Positions 6,015 through 15,233 of a stretch of DNA of 64,000 nt are shown here, one piece after another (the stretch's first letter is position 1; each line of letters begins with the position of its first letter). The DNA comes from DASVWZ01 sp963715675 (GTDB taxonomy: Bacteria > Acidobacteriota > Terriglobia > Terriglobales > Acidobacteriaceae). The stretch spans positions 3,596,001 through 3,660,000 of the forward strand of contig OY970265.1 of NCBI GenBank assembly GCA_963715675.1, written 5' to 3'. Below the pieces are notes generated by a model. That model worked only from the letters and a program-made list of their open reading frames with translations. It was not told where the DNA came from and did no database searches. A program made the translations under genes and the position numbers.

Positions 6015-8273
6015 CTACCGCAGCGAAGGCTTGGCCGCACGGCTGACCAGTTTCACGCGATTGGATTCCTCCGCGTAGCGTGCCACGCCCCGGTACAGCG
6101 CCTCGGCAATCTGCTGCCGATAAGCCTCGCTCTGCAGGTTGCCTTCATCGGTGGGACTGCTGACAAAGGATACCTCCGCCAAAATCGCCGGCATCGAAGT
6201 CCCGGTCAGCACCACATACTGCGCTTCTTTCACTCCGCGATTGGAGATTCCGGGAGTCTTCTCGGCCAATGCTCCATACAGCGCACGCTGCACGCTGGCG
6301 GCAAAGCGATGCGATTCGCGGACCTTCTCGCGGATGTCGACGCGCGTCCAATCAATGTTCTCCAGCGCCGGCCCGCCATCGCCCGCGTCCCGCGTTCTCG
6401 CCTTCACCGATGAGTAGGTATTCGTGTAGTACGTCTCGACCCCGCGGGCCGAAGGGTAGTCGCTGTAATTGGCATGCACCGACAGGAACAGGTCGGCATG
6501 CGCGACGTTGGCGATCTCGGCGCGCTTCTCCAGCGCCAGATAATCGTCATCTTTGCGGGTATAGATCACAGCCGCACCCATCCGCTGCTCGATCAGCTTG
6601 CCCAGCCGTTCCACGATGTCGAGCACCAGGTCTTTCTCCAGCAGCCCTTTTCGTCCGACCGTCCCCAGGTCCCAGCCGCCATGTCCGGCATCCAGTGCAA
6701 TCCGCAAAGTCGGAGGCGAAGCCGGCGTCGCCTTCGGAATCCCGGCCGCCGCATTGGCCAACGGGCTTGCCGCGGAAGCCGCTTGTCCCTTCGGCGCGAA
6801 GAGATCAATCTTGGCCTGGTCGCGCGGTTTGGCGCCAAGCTTCCGAATCTCCACCACCAGCCGGTAAGGATTCGCTTCCAGACTCACCGAAAAGTTCGAT
6901 GCCCCTTTGGTTTCCAGCACCACCCGGGTCACTCCGGAAACCGGCTGCGCCACTCGAATCCGCTGCAGCAATTCGTCCTGCACTTCGATTGGTTTATTCG
7001 ATACCCCGAGGCCCAGTTTCGTGTCGTGCAGGTCGAAATAAATTCGCTCCGGGTCGGCCAAACGGTGCGCTTCATATTGCACTTGGTCCCCAAGATCGAT
7101 GACCACGCTGCTGGAGTCGCCAGTGCTCCAGTGCCGTATGCCCGTCACGGTTGTCATCGCGCCAGGTCTTGCAGACGACTCCACGCTTGCAGCGCTGTCG
7201 TCTGCTGCCAGCCCACTCGCTTCCTCGCTCGACGCCGAGGATGGAACTGTCGCCGTCGGAACCACGAGAACTGACGGCGCGACCGGTCGCGTCGTCGGGC
7301 TCACCGCAGCCGGTCGAGCCTTCGCAGCCGCCGCGCGAGAATTGCGACGGATCATCCACCACAATCCGCCGCCAAGAATCATGGCGAGACACACGACGCC
7401 AACCACGACGGTCATACCCGGCCGCGAACGCTCCATTGCGTAGTCAGCCAGCAGCGCAGCAGGCTCAACCGGCGCTGGTTCAGCTGATCTCGGATCGGTC
7501 GGTGCGGGGGTTTCTTCGTCGAGCTTTTTCTCCCTCGGCCACGGCGCGAGACTCGTCTCCATTGGCTCGGGGCGAATCTCCGGCTTTGCCGGATCGAGCG
7601 CCGCTCTTTCTGCCACCCTTCGCGAAATCTCCGCCAGCCGGTTTTCTTCCTCTGGCCGGATCGCCGCCAGGATCAGCCCCGCCAGCAGCATCAGGCTGCG
7701 CACGTCGCTGTCGTTGAAACCGTAAGGCTCGCTCGAAAACGCCTCAATAAGCCCGACCACACTACCTTTTGCAAACAGCGGTACCGCCACCATCGAACGT
7801 GCGCCCAGGTGCCGGCAGGCGAGTACATCAATTCGCGCATCGTTCTCGGCATCGTCACAGCGCACCGCGCTGCCCGAACTCAAACATGCCCCGGAAAAAC
7901 CTGAACTCGGATGCACGCTCGCTCCCACATCCGGCGCAACCCTGCCCGCCGAAGCCCGGCAGACAATCGCGTCATTCTCCGCCAGCGCGATCGCGATGCC
8001 GTCGGCGCCCGTCATCACCAGTGCTTTCTCCGCCACCAGTTGCAGCACTTCGGCGAGCATGAATTGATCGAGACCCCAGGCTTCTTCCGTGCTTCCATGG
8101 GATTCAAGGCGGCGGCGTTCGAGGATTTGCTGGTGCAGAGAAGAAAACGCTAAGAGCGATTGCAGAGCTTCATGGCTGGGCGCGGCCACCCGTGCGGGGA
8201 TTGGCACGTTCGACTCCAACCGTCGCCCCTCGTGGACCAGTTCCAGACTCGCATTCGTAACGTTCGCGCTCAT
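6015..8273 (-). CDS. GAF-transmembrane-AMIN-N-acetylmuramoyl-L-alanine amidase
   Basis: Zinc amidase that would cut the amide bond between MurNAc and L-Ala in peptidoglycan. Order of parts: GAF domain about 70-207, acidic/proline-rich linker, one membrane segment 287-308 (GMTVVVGVVCLAMILGGG), Ser/Thr/Pro-rich linker, AMIN domain about 374-477, Amidase_3 about 523-735. Zinc ligands fit DAGHGG (H531), LEKD (E546) and LSVHAN (H600), with the catalytic Glu in ILAEVSF. The topology implied is GAF in the cytoplasm, AMIN and amidase in the periplasm. Typical AmiC proteins have only a signal peptide, AMIN and amidase, so the N-terminal 300 residues are unusual. Start ATG at 8273. A C-terminal tail of about 20 residues is basic. 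Confidence 0.85.
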   Translation of the reverse strand: MSANVTNASLELVHEGRRLESNVPIPARVAAPSHEALQSLLAFSSLHQQILERRRLESHGSTEEAWGLDQFMLAEVLQLVAEKALVMTGADGIAIALAENDAIVCRASAGRVAPDVGASVHPSSGFSGACLSSGSAVRCDDAENDARIDVLACRHLGARSMVAVPLFAKGSVVGLIEAFSSEPYGFNDSDVRSLMLLAGLILAAIRPEEENRLAEISRRVAERAALDPAKPEIRPEPMETSLAPWPREKKLDEETPAPTDPRSAEPAPVEPAALLADYAMERSRPGMTVVVGVVCLAMILGGGLWWMIRRNSRAAAAKARPAAVSPTTRPVAPSVLVVPTATVPSSASSEEASGLAADDSAASVESSARPGAMTTVTGIRHWSTGDSSSVVIDLGDQVQYEAHRLADPERIYFDLHDTKLGLGVSNKPIEVQDELLQRIRVAQPVSGVTRVVLETKGASNFSVSLEANPYRLVVEIRKLGAKPRDQAKIDLFAPKGQAASAASPLANAAAGIPKATPASPPTLRIALDAGHGGWDLGTVGRKGLLEKDLVLDIVERLGKLIEQRMGAAVIYTRKDDDYLALEKRAEIANVAHADLFLSVHANYSDYPSARGVETYYTNTYSSVKARTRDAGDGGPALENIDWTRVDIREKVRESHRFAASVQRALYGALAEKTPGISNRGVKEAQYVVLTGTSMPAILAEVSFVSSPTDEGNLQSEAYRQQIAEALYRGVARYAEESNRVKLVSRAAKPSLR

Positions 8274-8657
8274 GATGGAGACTGCGATCGGGAACTGCAG
8301 TCAGGCCGAGTCCAGTCAACATGCGCTGAAGCCCCGGCGTGCCCACCGGCCCCTCACACACACTAAACCATCTGCAGTAAGTTGTTAAGTTACAATGGTT
8401 TGCTTCTCTCTGCAACCGTTCCTTGCGCACGAAGGTGGGAACCCGAAAGTGCCCCGTAAATCCCTGTGCAGTATGGGTTCTAGTCAGACCCACACGATAC
8501 CACCCCCACATGTCATCCTTGAGGCAGTGGAGTCCTTCGCCAAGCGAAGGACTCCCAACGAAGGATCCATGCGTTCCGCGCCCTAGCCATTCGTGCCACT
8601 CTACGTACGAGTGGGCTATTGCGCCCTTTCAGGCCGAGGCATAAGCTGATTTAAGAG
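8274..8657. other. 384-bp gap between divergent genes
   Basis: No gene supported. It should carry the promoters of the amidase gene (minus) and the small membrane protein (plus), but no convincing -35/-10 pair was found. 8512-8570 contains a TGTCATCC ... GAAGGATCC type dispersed repeat, inside which 8529-8539 and 8545-8555 form a perfect 11-bp stem with a 5-base loop. Confidence 0.5.
8529..8555. repeat. Perfect 11-bp hairpin inside a dispersed repeat
   Basis: GGAGTCCTTCG at 8529-8539 and CGAAGGACTCC at 8545-8555 are exact complements around CCAAG. No T-run on either side, so this is more likely a repeat-type palindrome than a terminator. Confidence 0.6.
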
Positions 8658-8669
8658 GTGGGTCCGCCG

Positions 8670-8990
8670 GTGGGCAAATCGAAGCCGAGTCAATCAAAGC
8701 AAAACTCCCGCTGGCCATGGCATCTGGGATTGGTGGCGACTGCTCTGGCTGGCGCCGGAGTGTTCATTTTTCGCGGCTGCTGGCATAGCAGGATGAGTTG
8801 GCCGGTTCGCGCTCAGGACCATTCCTACCAGGTCTGCCTCGGCTGCGGCATCAAAAGGTTATTCGACGAAAAGGCTTTCCGCGCCTACGGACCTTACAGT
8901 TACGATCTCGATCGCTTGATTGCAGCCGACCTGGCGCGCCACCAGAAAACCAAACCCAGAGCCGAACCCCCGCACCGCGCCGCTTCCTGA
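8670..8990 (+). CDS. Small membrane-anchored protein with CLGCG motif
   Basis: About 106 residues: a basic N-terminus, one membrane segment (WHLGLVATALAGAGVFIF), then a soluble part with CLGCGIKRLFDEKAF and a basic Pro-rich tail. The single CxxC pair could be half of a metal or redox site. GTG at 8670 is preferred over GTG at 8658 because the AGAGG at 8653-8657 would be too close to the latter. No family recognised. It lies alone between divergent and convergent genes. Confidence 0.6.
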   Translation: MGKSKPSQSKQNSRWPWHLGLVATALAGAGVFIFRGCWHSRMSWPVRAQDHSYQVCLGCGIKRLFDEKAFRAYGPYSYDLDRLIAADLARHQKTKPRAEPPHRAAS

Positions 8991-9186
8991 GTCGGCAACA
9001 TTCCGTGCTCGCCGGATTGCCATGACTTCAGGATCGCCATTTTCCCCCGCTTCGAAGAAGTCATCCCGATCCGCGGCGTACTTCAGCCGAGGCACCTCTT
9101 TCGTGGGTGGCAACAGCGCCGGCAACTGCAACAGCGACGGCTGCGGAACAGTCTGGAAGTTGACCCCGTAGTCAGTCAGAGTCGCC

Positions 9187-10122
9187 TTACCCCCGGTACC
9201 ACGCAATCGTCCGCCTTAACCCTTCCGCGAAATCCACTTTCGGCTGATATCCCAGACCTTTCTGCGCGCGTGTCAGGTCCGCCAGCGAATGCTTTACATC
9301 TCCGGCGCGTTCCGGTCCGTACTGCATCTCGCCCTTGTATCTGATTAGCTGTTTGAGTGTCTGGAAAGTTTCGTTCAAATCCACTCGCGTGCCGGTAGCA
9401 ACGTTGAACACTCGTCCGGCAACGTCGCTGGCCGGCGCTTTGCAAGCCAACAGGTTTGCCTCAACCGCATTATCGATGTAGGTGAAATCGCGGCTTTGCG
9501 TTCCATCGCCAAGAATCGTAGGCTGCTCGCCCTTCAGCATCTGGGTAATGAACTTGGCCAGCACGCCGGAATACGGCGAACTCGGATCCTGCCGCGGTCC
9601 AAAAATATTGAAGTACCGCAGAGAAACCGTCTCCAGCCCGTAGCACCGCCAGAATGCCATCATGTAATACTCACCGGCCAGCTTGGCCACCGCATACGGA
9701 GACATTGGGTTGGGCACCATGTCTTCGCGTTTGGGCAGCGTCGGCGTATCGCCGTACGCCGAGGACGAAGCCGCATAAATCACCCGTCGCACTTTCGCAT
9801 CCCGCGCGGCAACCAGAAGCTGCACGGTCGCGTCCACATTGGCGCGATTGCTTTCCAGCGGATCGAGCACCGACCGCGGCACCGAAGGAATTGCCGCCTG
9901 GTGGAGCACGTAATCCACGCCCGCACAAGCCGCCTGCGTGGCTTTCGAGTCCAGCAGATCGGCTTGCCGGAAATCGAGGCGATCCAGAATCTCGGTAAGG
10001 TTCGCGACTTTCCCCGTGGAGAGGTTGTCAATTCCACGAACCTTGTCTCCCTGCGCCAGCACCGCCCGCGCCAACGATGATCCGATAAAGCCGGCAATCC
10101 CCGTGATGAGATAAGTCGCCAT
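9187..10122 (-). CDS. NAD-dependent sugar epimerase (UDP-hexose 4-epimerase type)
   Basis: Extended short-chain dehydrogenase acting on a nucleotide sugar, probably a UDP-GlcNAc or UDP-glucose 4-epimerase of the WbpP/GalE group. TGIAGFIG near residues 7-14 binds NAD; the catalytic Tyr-Lys pair is in SPYAVAK and the catalytic Ser in ASSSAYGDT. FNIFGPRQ and SRDFTYIDN are typical of the substrate-binding half. Length 311 is normal. The exact substrate cannot be read from sequence. ATG at 10122. No sugar-pathway neighbours; engB lies 55 bp upstream on the same strand, so co-transcription is possible. Confidence 0.88.
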   Translation of the reverse strand: MATYLITGIAGFIGSSLARAVLAQGDKVRGIDNLSTGKVANLTEILDRLDFRQADLLDSKATQAACAGVDYVLHQAAIPSVPRSVLDPLESNRANVDATVQLLVAARDAKVRRVIYAASSSAYGDTPTLPKREDMVPNPMSPYAVAKLAGEYYMMAFWRCYGLETVSLRYFNIFGPRQDPSSPYSGVLAKFITQMLKGEQPTILGDGTQSRDFTYIDNAVEANLLACKAPASDVAGRVFNVATGTRVDLNETFQTLKQLIRYKGEMQYGPERAGDVKHSLADLTRAQKGLGYQPKVDFAEGLRRTIAWYRG

Positions 10123-10177
10123 GAACTTTTATATTATTCGAATCGCGCGGTTGGCGCAGTGGCGCCAGAGTAGCCGG

Positions 10178-10807
10178 TCAGGCTCGTTGCCCTGGCTCGA
10201 AATGCACCGTCGGCAAATTCTTGTGGGCCGAGGCGCGGATCTCCTGCCACAACTCATCGCAGCCGGTACCTTTGGTGGCGGAGTACGGAACAATTCGCAC
10301 ATCCGGGTGCTGCTTCGCCAGAGTATCCAGTGATTTCCGTAGTTCGTTCGCCGACGGCCGGTCCGCTTTCGTGGCCACGATCAAAAACGGCCGCCCAGTG
10401 GAACGCAGGAAGTCGGCTAATTGCGTGTCGCTTTCCTGCGGCGGAACGTTGACATCGACCAGCACCAGGCACAGCGCCAGACACGGACGCTCCTGCAGGT
10501 AGGGTTCAATGAAGGTGGGCCACTGGCTGGAAATCTCGCGGGAAATCTTCGCATAGCCATAGCCCGGCAGGTCGGTGAAGACAAGTTCCGGACGCGGCTT
10601 GCCGGCCCAGCGAAGTTCGTAGAAGTTGATGCTGCGCGTGCGGCCGGGTGTGGAACTGGTTTTCGCCAGCTTTTTCCCCACCAGGGAGTTGATCACGCTC
10701 GATTTCCCCACATTCGACCGGCCCAGGAACGCAATCTCCGGCAGCACCGGAGCCGGGAACAAGCTGGCGTCGGTGGCTGCCATCATGAATCGGGCCAGAA
10801 TGCGCAT
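10178..10807 (-). CDS. engB: Ribosome biogenesis GTPase YsxC/EngB
   Basis: Essential GTPase in 50S assembly in the species studied. G1 GRSNVGKS, G2 region STPGRTRSINFYE, G3 DLPGYGYA and G4 ATKADR are all present, in the EngB-specific forms. The 209-residue length fits. Two further Met residues follow the first ATG (MRILARFMM), so the start could be seven residues later. It sits downstream of lon on the same strand, a common arrangement near protein-quality genes. Confidence 0.93.
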   Translation of the reverse strand: MRILARFMMAATDASLFPAPVLPEIAFLGRSNVGKSSVINSLVGKKLAKTSSTPGRTRSINFYELRWAGKPRPELVFTDLPGYGYAKISREISSQWPTFIEPYLQERPCLALCLVLVDVNVPPQESDTQLADFLRSTGRPFLIVATKADRPSANELRKSLDTLAKQHPDVRIVPYSATKGTGCDELWQEIRASAHKNLPTVHFEPGQRA

Positions 10808-10904
10808 GAATAAGTGTGCAATCTTTTGCCGCGATCTTGCAAGGCCATGTCGAAGATTGTAATCACGAACTGCCTGCTGACTCCCAACCCCTGGCTACTA
10901 GCTT

Positions 10905-11138
10905 CTACCCCAACCCCAGTGGCCGTTTATTCTGAACGTCTTCTTCCTTGAGCGGCCTCAGCTTATGCCAAAGGTAGAGAATTCCGGCGACCGCCAACCC
11001 GATCCCCACACTGACCAGAAAGAACCAGCGGTACGACGGCAGCGCGATCAGCAGTATCGCCACCACCAGGATCGTAAGAACTAGTCCCGCCGAGCCTCGC
11101 AGGAACTTTTTCCGTTCGCCCTCAGATTCGGAATCCAC
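10905..11138 (-). CDS. Small two-helix membrane protein
   Basis: 77 residues with a charged N-terminus (MDSESEGERKKF), two hydrophobic segments (LVLTILVVAILLIALP and FFLVSVGIGLAVAGILYLW) and a charged C-terminal tail. Probably an inner-membrane protein; no family recognised. It lies between lon and engB on the same strand. The stop region runs into short repeated words (CCCAACCCCTGG ... CTACCCCAACCCC). Confidence 0.6.
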   Translation of the reverse strand: MDSESEGERKKFLRGSAGLVLTILVVAILLIALPSYRWFFLVSVGIGLAVAGILYLWHKLRPLKEEDVQNKRPLGLG

Positions 11139-11216
11139 TCCGCACCTTCGGCTCTAATTCTAGATCAATCTCACGGAAGTTTTGGTCCGTTTGCGTTTAT
11201 GCGTCCAACGCGTGCT

Positions 11217-11247
11217 CAAAAACAAAAGGCCCGCGATCGCGGGCCTT
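11217..11247 (-). terminator. Rho-independent terminator downstream of lon
   Basis: 11226-11247 is a perfect 22-bp palindrome (AAGGCCCGCGA and its complement). On the minus strand it is followed by a run reading TTTTGTTTTTG, so it has the stem plus U-tract of an intrinsic terminator. It lies about 50 bp past the lon stop. Confidence 0.85.
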
Positions 11248-11293
11248 GCAAAGCTGCCAGCCAAAGGCTAAGAGCCAAAGGCCAAAAGCCGAA
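11248..11293. repeat. GCCAAAGGCTAAGAGCC word repeat, left flank of lon
   Basis: Variants of GCCAAAGGC, CTAAGAGCC and GGCCAAAAGCC follow one another. The same words occur in opposite orientation at 13723-13830 on the other side of lon. Confidence 0.6.
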
Positions 11294-13702
11294 CTACTGG
11301 TGCGCTGCTGGCGCCTCCGCCGAAGGACCGGAGAGCGGTGCGATGGGCTGGGTACCATCTTCCACCAGTTGCGGGAGCGGCGATTCCAGCGCGACGGCCA
11401 GAACCTGGTCCATGGTATCCACAAAGTGCAACTGCATCGCCTTGCGGAGATTCTCCGGCACTTCCGCCAGATCTTTCTCGTTGTCCTGCGGCAGAATCAC
11501 TTCAAAAAGTCCGGCCCGGTGCGCTGCCAGCAATTTTTCCTTCAGTCCGCCGATGGGAAGAACCTTGCCCCGAAGCGTAATTTCGCCGGTCATGGCAAGA
11601 TCGCGGCGCACCGGAATCTTGCTCAAGGCGCTGGCAATGGCGGTGGCAATGGTAATCCCCGCCGATGGTCCGTCTTTGGGAATCGCTCCCTCGGGTACGT
11701 GCACGTGGATATCAAGACTGCGATAGAAGTCGCGAGGCAGTCCCAGCCGCGCCGCGCGCGAGCGAACGTACGACATGGCCGCCTGGGCCGATTCCTGCAT
11801 CACGTCGCCTAACTTGCCGGTCAGCGTCAGCTTGCCTTTGCCATCGACCACGGTGGCTTCGGTGCTCAGGATTGATCCACCCACTTCCGTCCAGGCCAGA
11901 CCCGTGACCAGGCCCACTTCGCTGCGCTCGTGGGCTAGTGTGTCGCGGAACTTGATGACTCCCAGAAAATCGTTCGCATTTTCTGGGGTGATGGCAACGG
12001 TGTACTCTGTGCCTTCCTTGACTACCTTGCGGGCAATTTTGCGGCACACGTTCCCGATTTCGCGCTCCAGGTTGCGAACCCCCGCTTCCCGGGTATAGGA
12101 CCGGATCAACGCGGTCAGGGCTTCATCGCTGAACTTGACGTTCTTTTCCGTCAGTCCAGCCTGGGCCATCTGTTTCTTCACCAGGAATTGCTTGGCAATC
12201 TCAACCTTCTCCGGCTCGGTATAACCGTGAAGCCGCAGCACTTCCATGCGGTCCTGCAACGCTGGCGGAATGGTGTGCATTACGTTCGCGGTCGCAATAA
12301 AGAAGACTTGGGAAAGGTCGTACTCCACGTCCAGGTAGTGGTCCTGGAACATGTAGTTCTGCTCGGGATCGAGCACTTCCAAAAGCGCCGCCGACGGATC
12401 TCCCCGGAAATCCATCGACATCTTGTCGACTTCATCCAGCATGAAAACCGGGTTCTTGGTGCCCGCCTTTTTCATCATCTGGATGATCTGGCCCGGCAAC
12501 GCGCCGATGTAGGTCCGTCGATGTCCACGAATTTCCGCCTCATCGCGAACCCCACCCAACGACAGCCGCACGAACTTGCGGCCGGTAGCCTTGGCGATCG
12601 ACATGCCCAGTGAAGTCTTGCCCACTCCAGGCGGTCCCACGAAACACAGGATGGAGCCTTTCGGATTCTTCACCAGTTGCCGCACCGCCAGAAATTCCAG
12701 GATGCGTTCCTTGATCTTCTCCAGCCCGTAATGATCTTCGTTCAGGACCTTCTCGGCGCGGCCGATGTTGCGAATTTCCTTCGATCGCTTCTTCCACGGC
12801 ACCGCCAGCAGCCAATCCAGATAGTTGCGCGAAACCGTGGACTCGGCCGACATCGGCGGCATGGCTTCGAGTTTCTTCAACTCCTGCACCGCCTTGTCGC
12901 GCACCTCTTTCGGCATGCCGGAAGTCTCGATCTTCTTCTTCAGGTCATCGAACTCGCTTTTCTCCCCGCGGCCCAGCTCTTTCTGAATGGCCTTGATCTT
13001 CTCGTTGAGGTAGTACTCTTTCTGCGCCCGCTCCATTTGCCGCTTCACCCGCGACTGGATGGTGCGGTCCATGTTCAGCTTTTCAATTTCAATATCGAGC
13101 ACATCGCCAATCCGGCTCAGGCGCTCCGCGGGATCAAAGATCTCCAGCAATTCCTGCTTCTCTTCGATGGAAAGCTGCAGGTTGGCGGCGATGGTGTCGG
13201 TCAGTTTGGCCGGATCTTCCATCCGCACCGCCGCGATCATGGTCTCGTAATTCAGCGACTGGCAAAGCTTCACATACTGCTCGAACAGCGTGGTGACCCG
13301 TTGCATGCCGGCTTCGAGCTGCGGACTGGTCTCGGTGGCGTACCGCGCCAGCCGGACGGTTGCCTGCATGAACCCTTCACTCTCGGTGACCTGCAGGATT
13401 TTCCCCCGTTCAATTCCCTCCACCAGAACCTTGATATTCCCGTCCGGCAGCTTCAGACTCTGCACGATGTTCACCACCGTGCCCACCTGATAGATCTCCG
13501 CCGGTTTTGGCTCATCGATGCTGGCGTCATGCTGCGTGGCCAGAAATATCTTCTTGTCCGCGGTGAGCGCCTCCTCCAAGGCCCGCACGCTCGACTCCCG
13601 TCCCACCACGAACGGCGTCATCATGTAGGGGAAGATGACCACGTCCCGAATGGGCATCATGGGCAGCTTCTTACTCTCGAATTTTTCCTTGGAAGCGGTC
13701 AC
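11294..13702 (-). CDS. lon: ATP-dependent protease Lon
   Basis: AAA+ serine protease of the cytoplasm that degrades misfolded and regulatory proteins. N-terminal substrate domain about 1-200, helical linker to about 300, AAA+ module with Walker A GPPGVGKT at 356-363 and Walker B MLDEVDKM near 421-428, protease domain 590-780. The catalytic dyad is Ser680 in KDGPSAG and Lys723 in GGLKEKLLAA. Length 802 is normal for LonA. Start is GTG with a GGAG upstream. A terminator follows the gene. It is the last of the tig-clpP-clpX-lon block, though each gap is large enough for separate promoters. Both flanks carry inverted copies of the same short-word repeat. Confidence 0.97.
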   Translation of the reverse strand: MTASKEKFESKKLPMMPIRDVVIFPYMMTPFVVGRESSVRALEEALTADKKIFLATQHDASIDEPKPAEIYQVGTVVNIVQSLKLPDGNIKVLVEGIERGKILQVTESEGFMQATVRLARYATETSPQLEAGMQRVTTLFEQYVKLCQSLNYETMIAAVRMEDPAKLTDTIAANLQLSIEEKQELLEIFDPAERLSRIGDVLDIEIEKLNMDRTIQSRVKRQMERAQKEYYLNEKIKAIQKELGRGEKSEFDDLKKKIETSGMPKEVRDKAVQELKKLEAMPPMSAESTVSRNYLDWLLAVPWKKRSKEIRNIGRAEKVLNEDHYGLEKIKERILEFLAVRQLVKNPKGSILCFVGPPGVGKTSLGMSIAKATGRKFVRLSLGGVRDEAEIRGHRRTYIGALPGQIIQMMKKAGTKNPVFMLDEVDKMSMDFRGDPSAALLEVLDPEQNYMFQDHYLDVEYDLSQVFFIATANVMHTIPPALQDRMEVLRLHGYTEPEKVEIAKQFLVKKQMAQAGLTEKNVKFSDEALTALIRSYTREAGVRNLEREIGNVCRKIARKVVKEGTEYTVAITPENANDFLGVIKFRDTLAHERSEVGLVTGLAWTEVGGSILSTEATVVDGKGKLTLTGKLGDVMQESAQAAMSYVRSRAARLGLPRDFYRSLDIHVHVPEGAIPKDGPSAGITIATAIASALSKIPVRRDLAMTGEITLRGKVLPIGGLKEKLLAAHRAGLFEVILPQDNEKDLAEVPENLRKAMQLHFVDTMDQVLAVALESPLPQLVEDGTQPIAPLSGPSAEAPAAHQ

Positions 13703-13722
13703 TGGGTCTCCACAAAAAAAGC

Positions 13723-13834
13723 CTTTGGCTCCTAGCTCCTGGCCTTTTGCCTTTAGCCTGAACCCTGGGATAACGGGCGCGCCATTCCGGCCAACGGCTT
13801 ATAGCCAAGTGCCCACGGCCAAAAGCCGCTCTTA
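13723..13834. repeat. Short-word repeat between lon and clpX
   Basis: AAAGCCTTTGGCTCCTAGC, GGCCTTTTGCC, TTTAGCC, GGCTTATAGCC and GGCCAAAAGCC variants fill nearly the whole 137-bp gap. They are inverted relative to 11248-11290. Any lon promoter must lie in or overlap this repeat. Confidence 0.6.
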
Positions 13835-13839
13835 ACAGC

Positions 13840-15114
13840 TTATCCTGCTTTCTCCATCATGGCTAGCGATACATTGCGTTTCTCGACCATCTCCCTGGTT
13901 ACCTCGAATTCCTTCACTTTCTTCTGGCTGGGCAGGTTGAACATGAGCTCTAACATCAACTCTTCCAGGATCATACGCAAGCCGCGGGCCCCTACCTTGC
14001 GCGCCATCGCCTGCCGTGCCACCGCTCGCAGAGCATCGTCGGTAAACTTGAGCCGGACATTCTCGAACTCAAATAACCGCTGGTATTGCTTCACGATAGC
14101 GTTCTTGGGACGAGTCAGAATTTCGATCAGCGCGAACTCGTCCAGGTCTTCCAGCACTCCCACCACCGGCAGACGACCTACAAATTCCGGGATTAACCCG
14201 AACTTGATCAGATCTTCCGGCTGCAGTTCGCTCAGCAGCTCAAAGTTCCGCTTGCCGGAGCTGACTGGCTCGTCGCTCTCCACCTCTCCACCTTTGAATC
14301 CTAATGACTTCCGTCCCACCCGCCGTCCAATGATCTTCTCCAGACCCACAAATGCGCCGCCGCAGATAAACAGAATGTTGGTGGTGTCCACCGGCGTGAA
14401 TTCCTGGTGGGGATGCTTGCGCCCCCCTTGCGGAGGCACATTGGCAATCGTTCCCTCCAGAATCTTCAACAGCGCCTGTTGCACCCCTTCGCCCGAGACA
14501 TCCCGGGTAATTGAGGGGTTCTCGTCCTTGCGGCCGATCTTGTCGACCTCATCGATATAGATGATGCCCGTCTGCGCACGACTCACGTCGCCGTCCGCCG
14601 CCTGCAGCAATTTGAGAATGATGTTCTCCACGTCCTCCCCGACGTATCCCGCTTCGGTCAGCGTCGTGGCATCCACAATGGCGAAAGGCACGTCGAGCAT
14701 GCGGGCCAGGGTCTGCGCCAACAGCGTCTTCCCGGTGCCGGTCGGCCCGATCAGCATGATGTTCGACTTCGCCAGTTCAATCCCGTCGCTGGCCCGCTGC
14801 CGGTTCATGTAGATCCGCTTGTAGTGGTTGTACACCGCGACCGCCAGCTTCTTCTTGGTTTGCTCCTGGCCAATCACGTACTCATCCAGAAACGACTTGA
14901 CCTCCTGCGGCTTGGGCAGCTGATTGGGCGTGCTCGCCGCCGGCGTCGACGTCCGGTCGTCTTCCAGAATGGAGTTGCAGACCGCGACGCACTCATCGCA
15001 GATGTAGGCTCTGGGATAGTCGCTGGGCGACGATATGAGCTTGGCCACTGCATCCTGCGACTTGTGGCAGAACGAACAACGTAGGATTTCTTCTGTGCCT
15101 GTTCGGTTTTTCAC
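13840..15114 (-). CDS. clpX: ATP-dependent Clp protease ATP-binding subunit ClpX
   Basis: Hexameric AAA+ unfoldase that feeds ClpP. The zinc-binding domain has CSFCHKS and YICDEC; Walker A is GPTGTGKT, Walker B IIYIDEVDKI; the IGF-type ClpP loop region is not clearly legible and here appears around KIIGRRVGRK. GAFVGLEKII and the RG(L)RMILEELML sensor-2 region are typical. Length 424 is normal. GTG start at 15114 with AGGAG nine bases upstream. It lies 119 bp after clpP on the same strand, so one transcript with tig and clpP is likely. Confidence 0.97.
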   Translation of the reverse strand: MKNRTGTEEILRCSFCHKSQDAVAKLISSPSDYPRAYICDECVAVCNSILEDDRTSTPAASTPNQLPKPQEVKSFLDEYVIGQEQTKKKLAVAVYNHYKRIYMNRQRASDGIELAKSNIMLIGPTGTGKTLLAQTLARMLDVPFAIVDATTLTEAGYVGEDVENIILKLLQAADGDVSRAQTGIIYIDEVDKIGRKDENPSITRDVSGEGVQQALLKILEGTIANVPPQGGRKHPHQEFTPVDTTNILFICGGAFVGLEKIIGRRVGRKSLGFKGGEVESDEPVSSGKRNFELLSELQPEDLIKFGLIPEFVGRLPVVGVLEDLDEFALIEILTRPKNAIVKQYQRLFEFENVRLKFTDDALRAVARQAMARKVGARGLRMILEELMLELMFNLPSQKKVKEFEVTREMVEKRNVSLAMMEKAG

Positions 15115-15233
15115 TCGGCTCGACTCCTTTGTACAGCGTGATCCTGCCGACTCCCTCGCACTGTCGAACCGTGGGGAACGGAAACGATCATGGTGCGCCG
15201 AGACCTATGGAGCTGTGACCAGCAAAACGCCGA

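Noticed and set aside
12677..13735. 352-codon plus-strand frame opposite lon
   Set aside because: His-, Leu- and Arg-rich composition is typical of the antisense of a GC-rich gene; lon itself is unmistakable.
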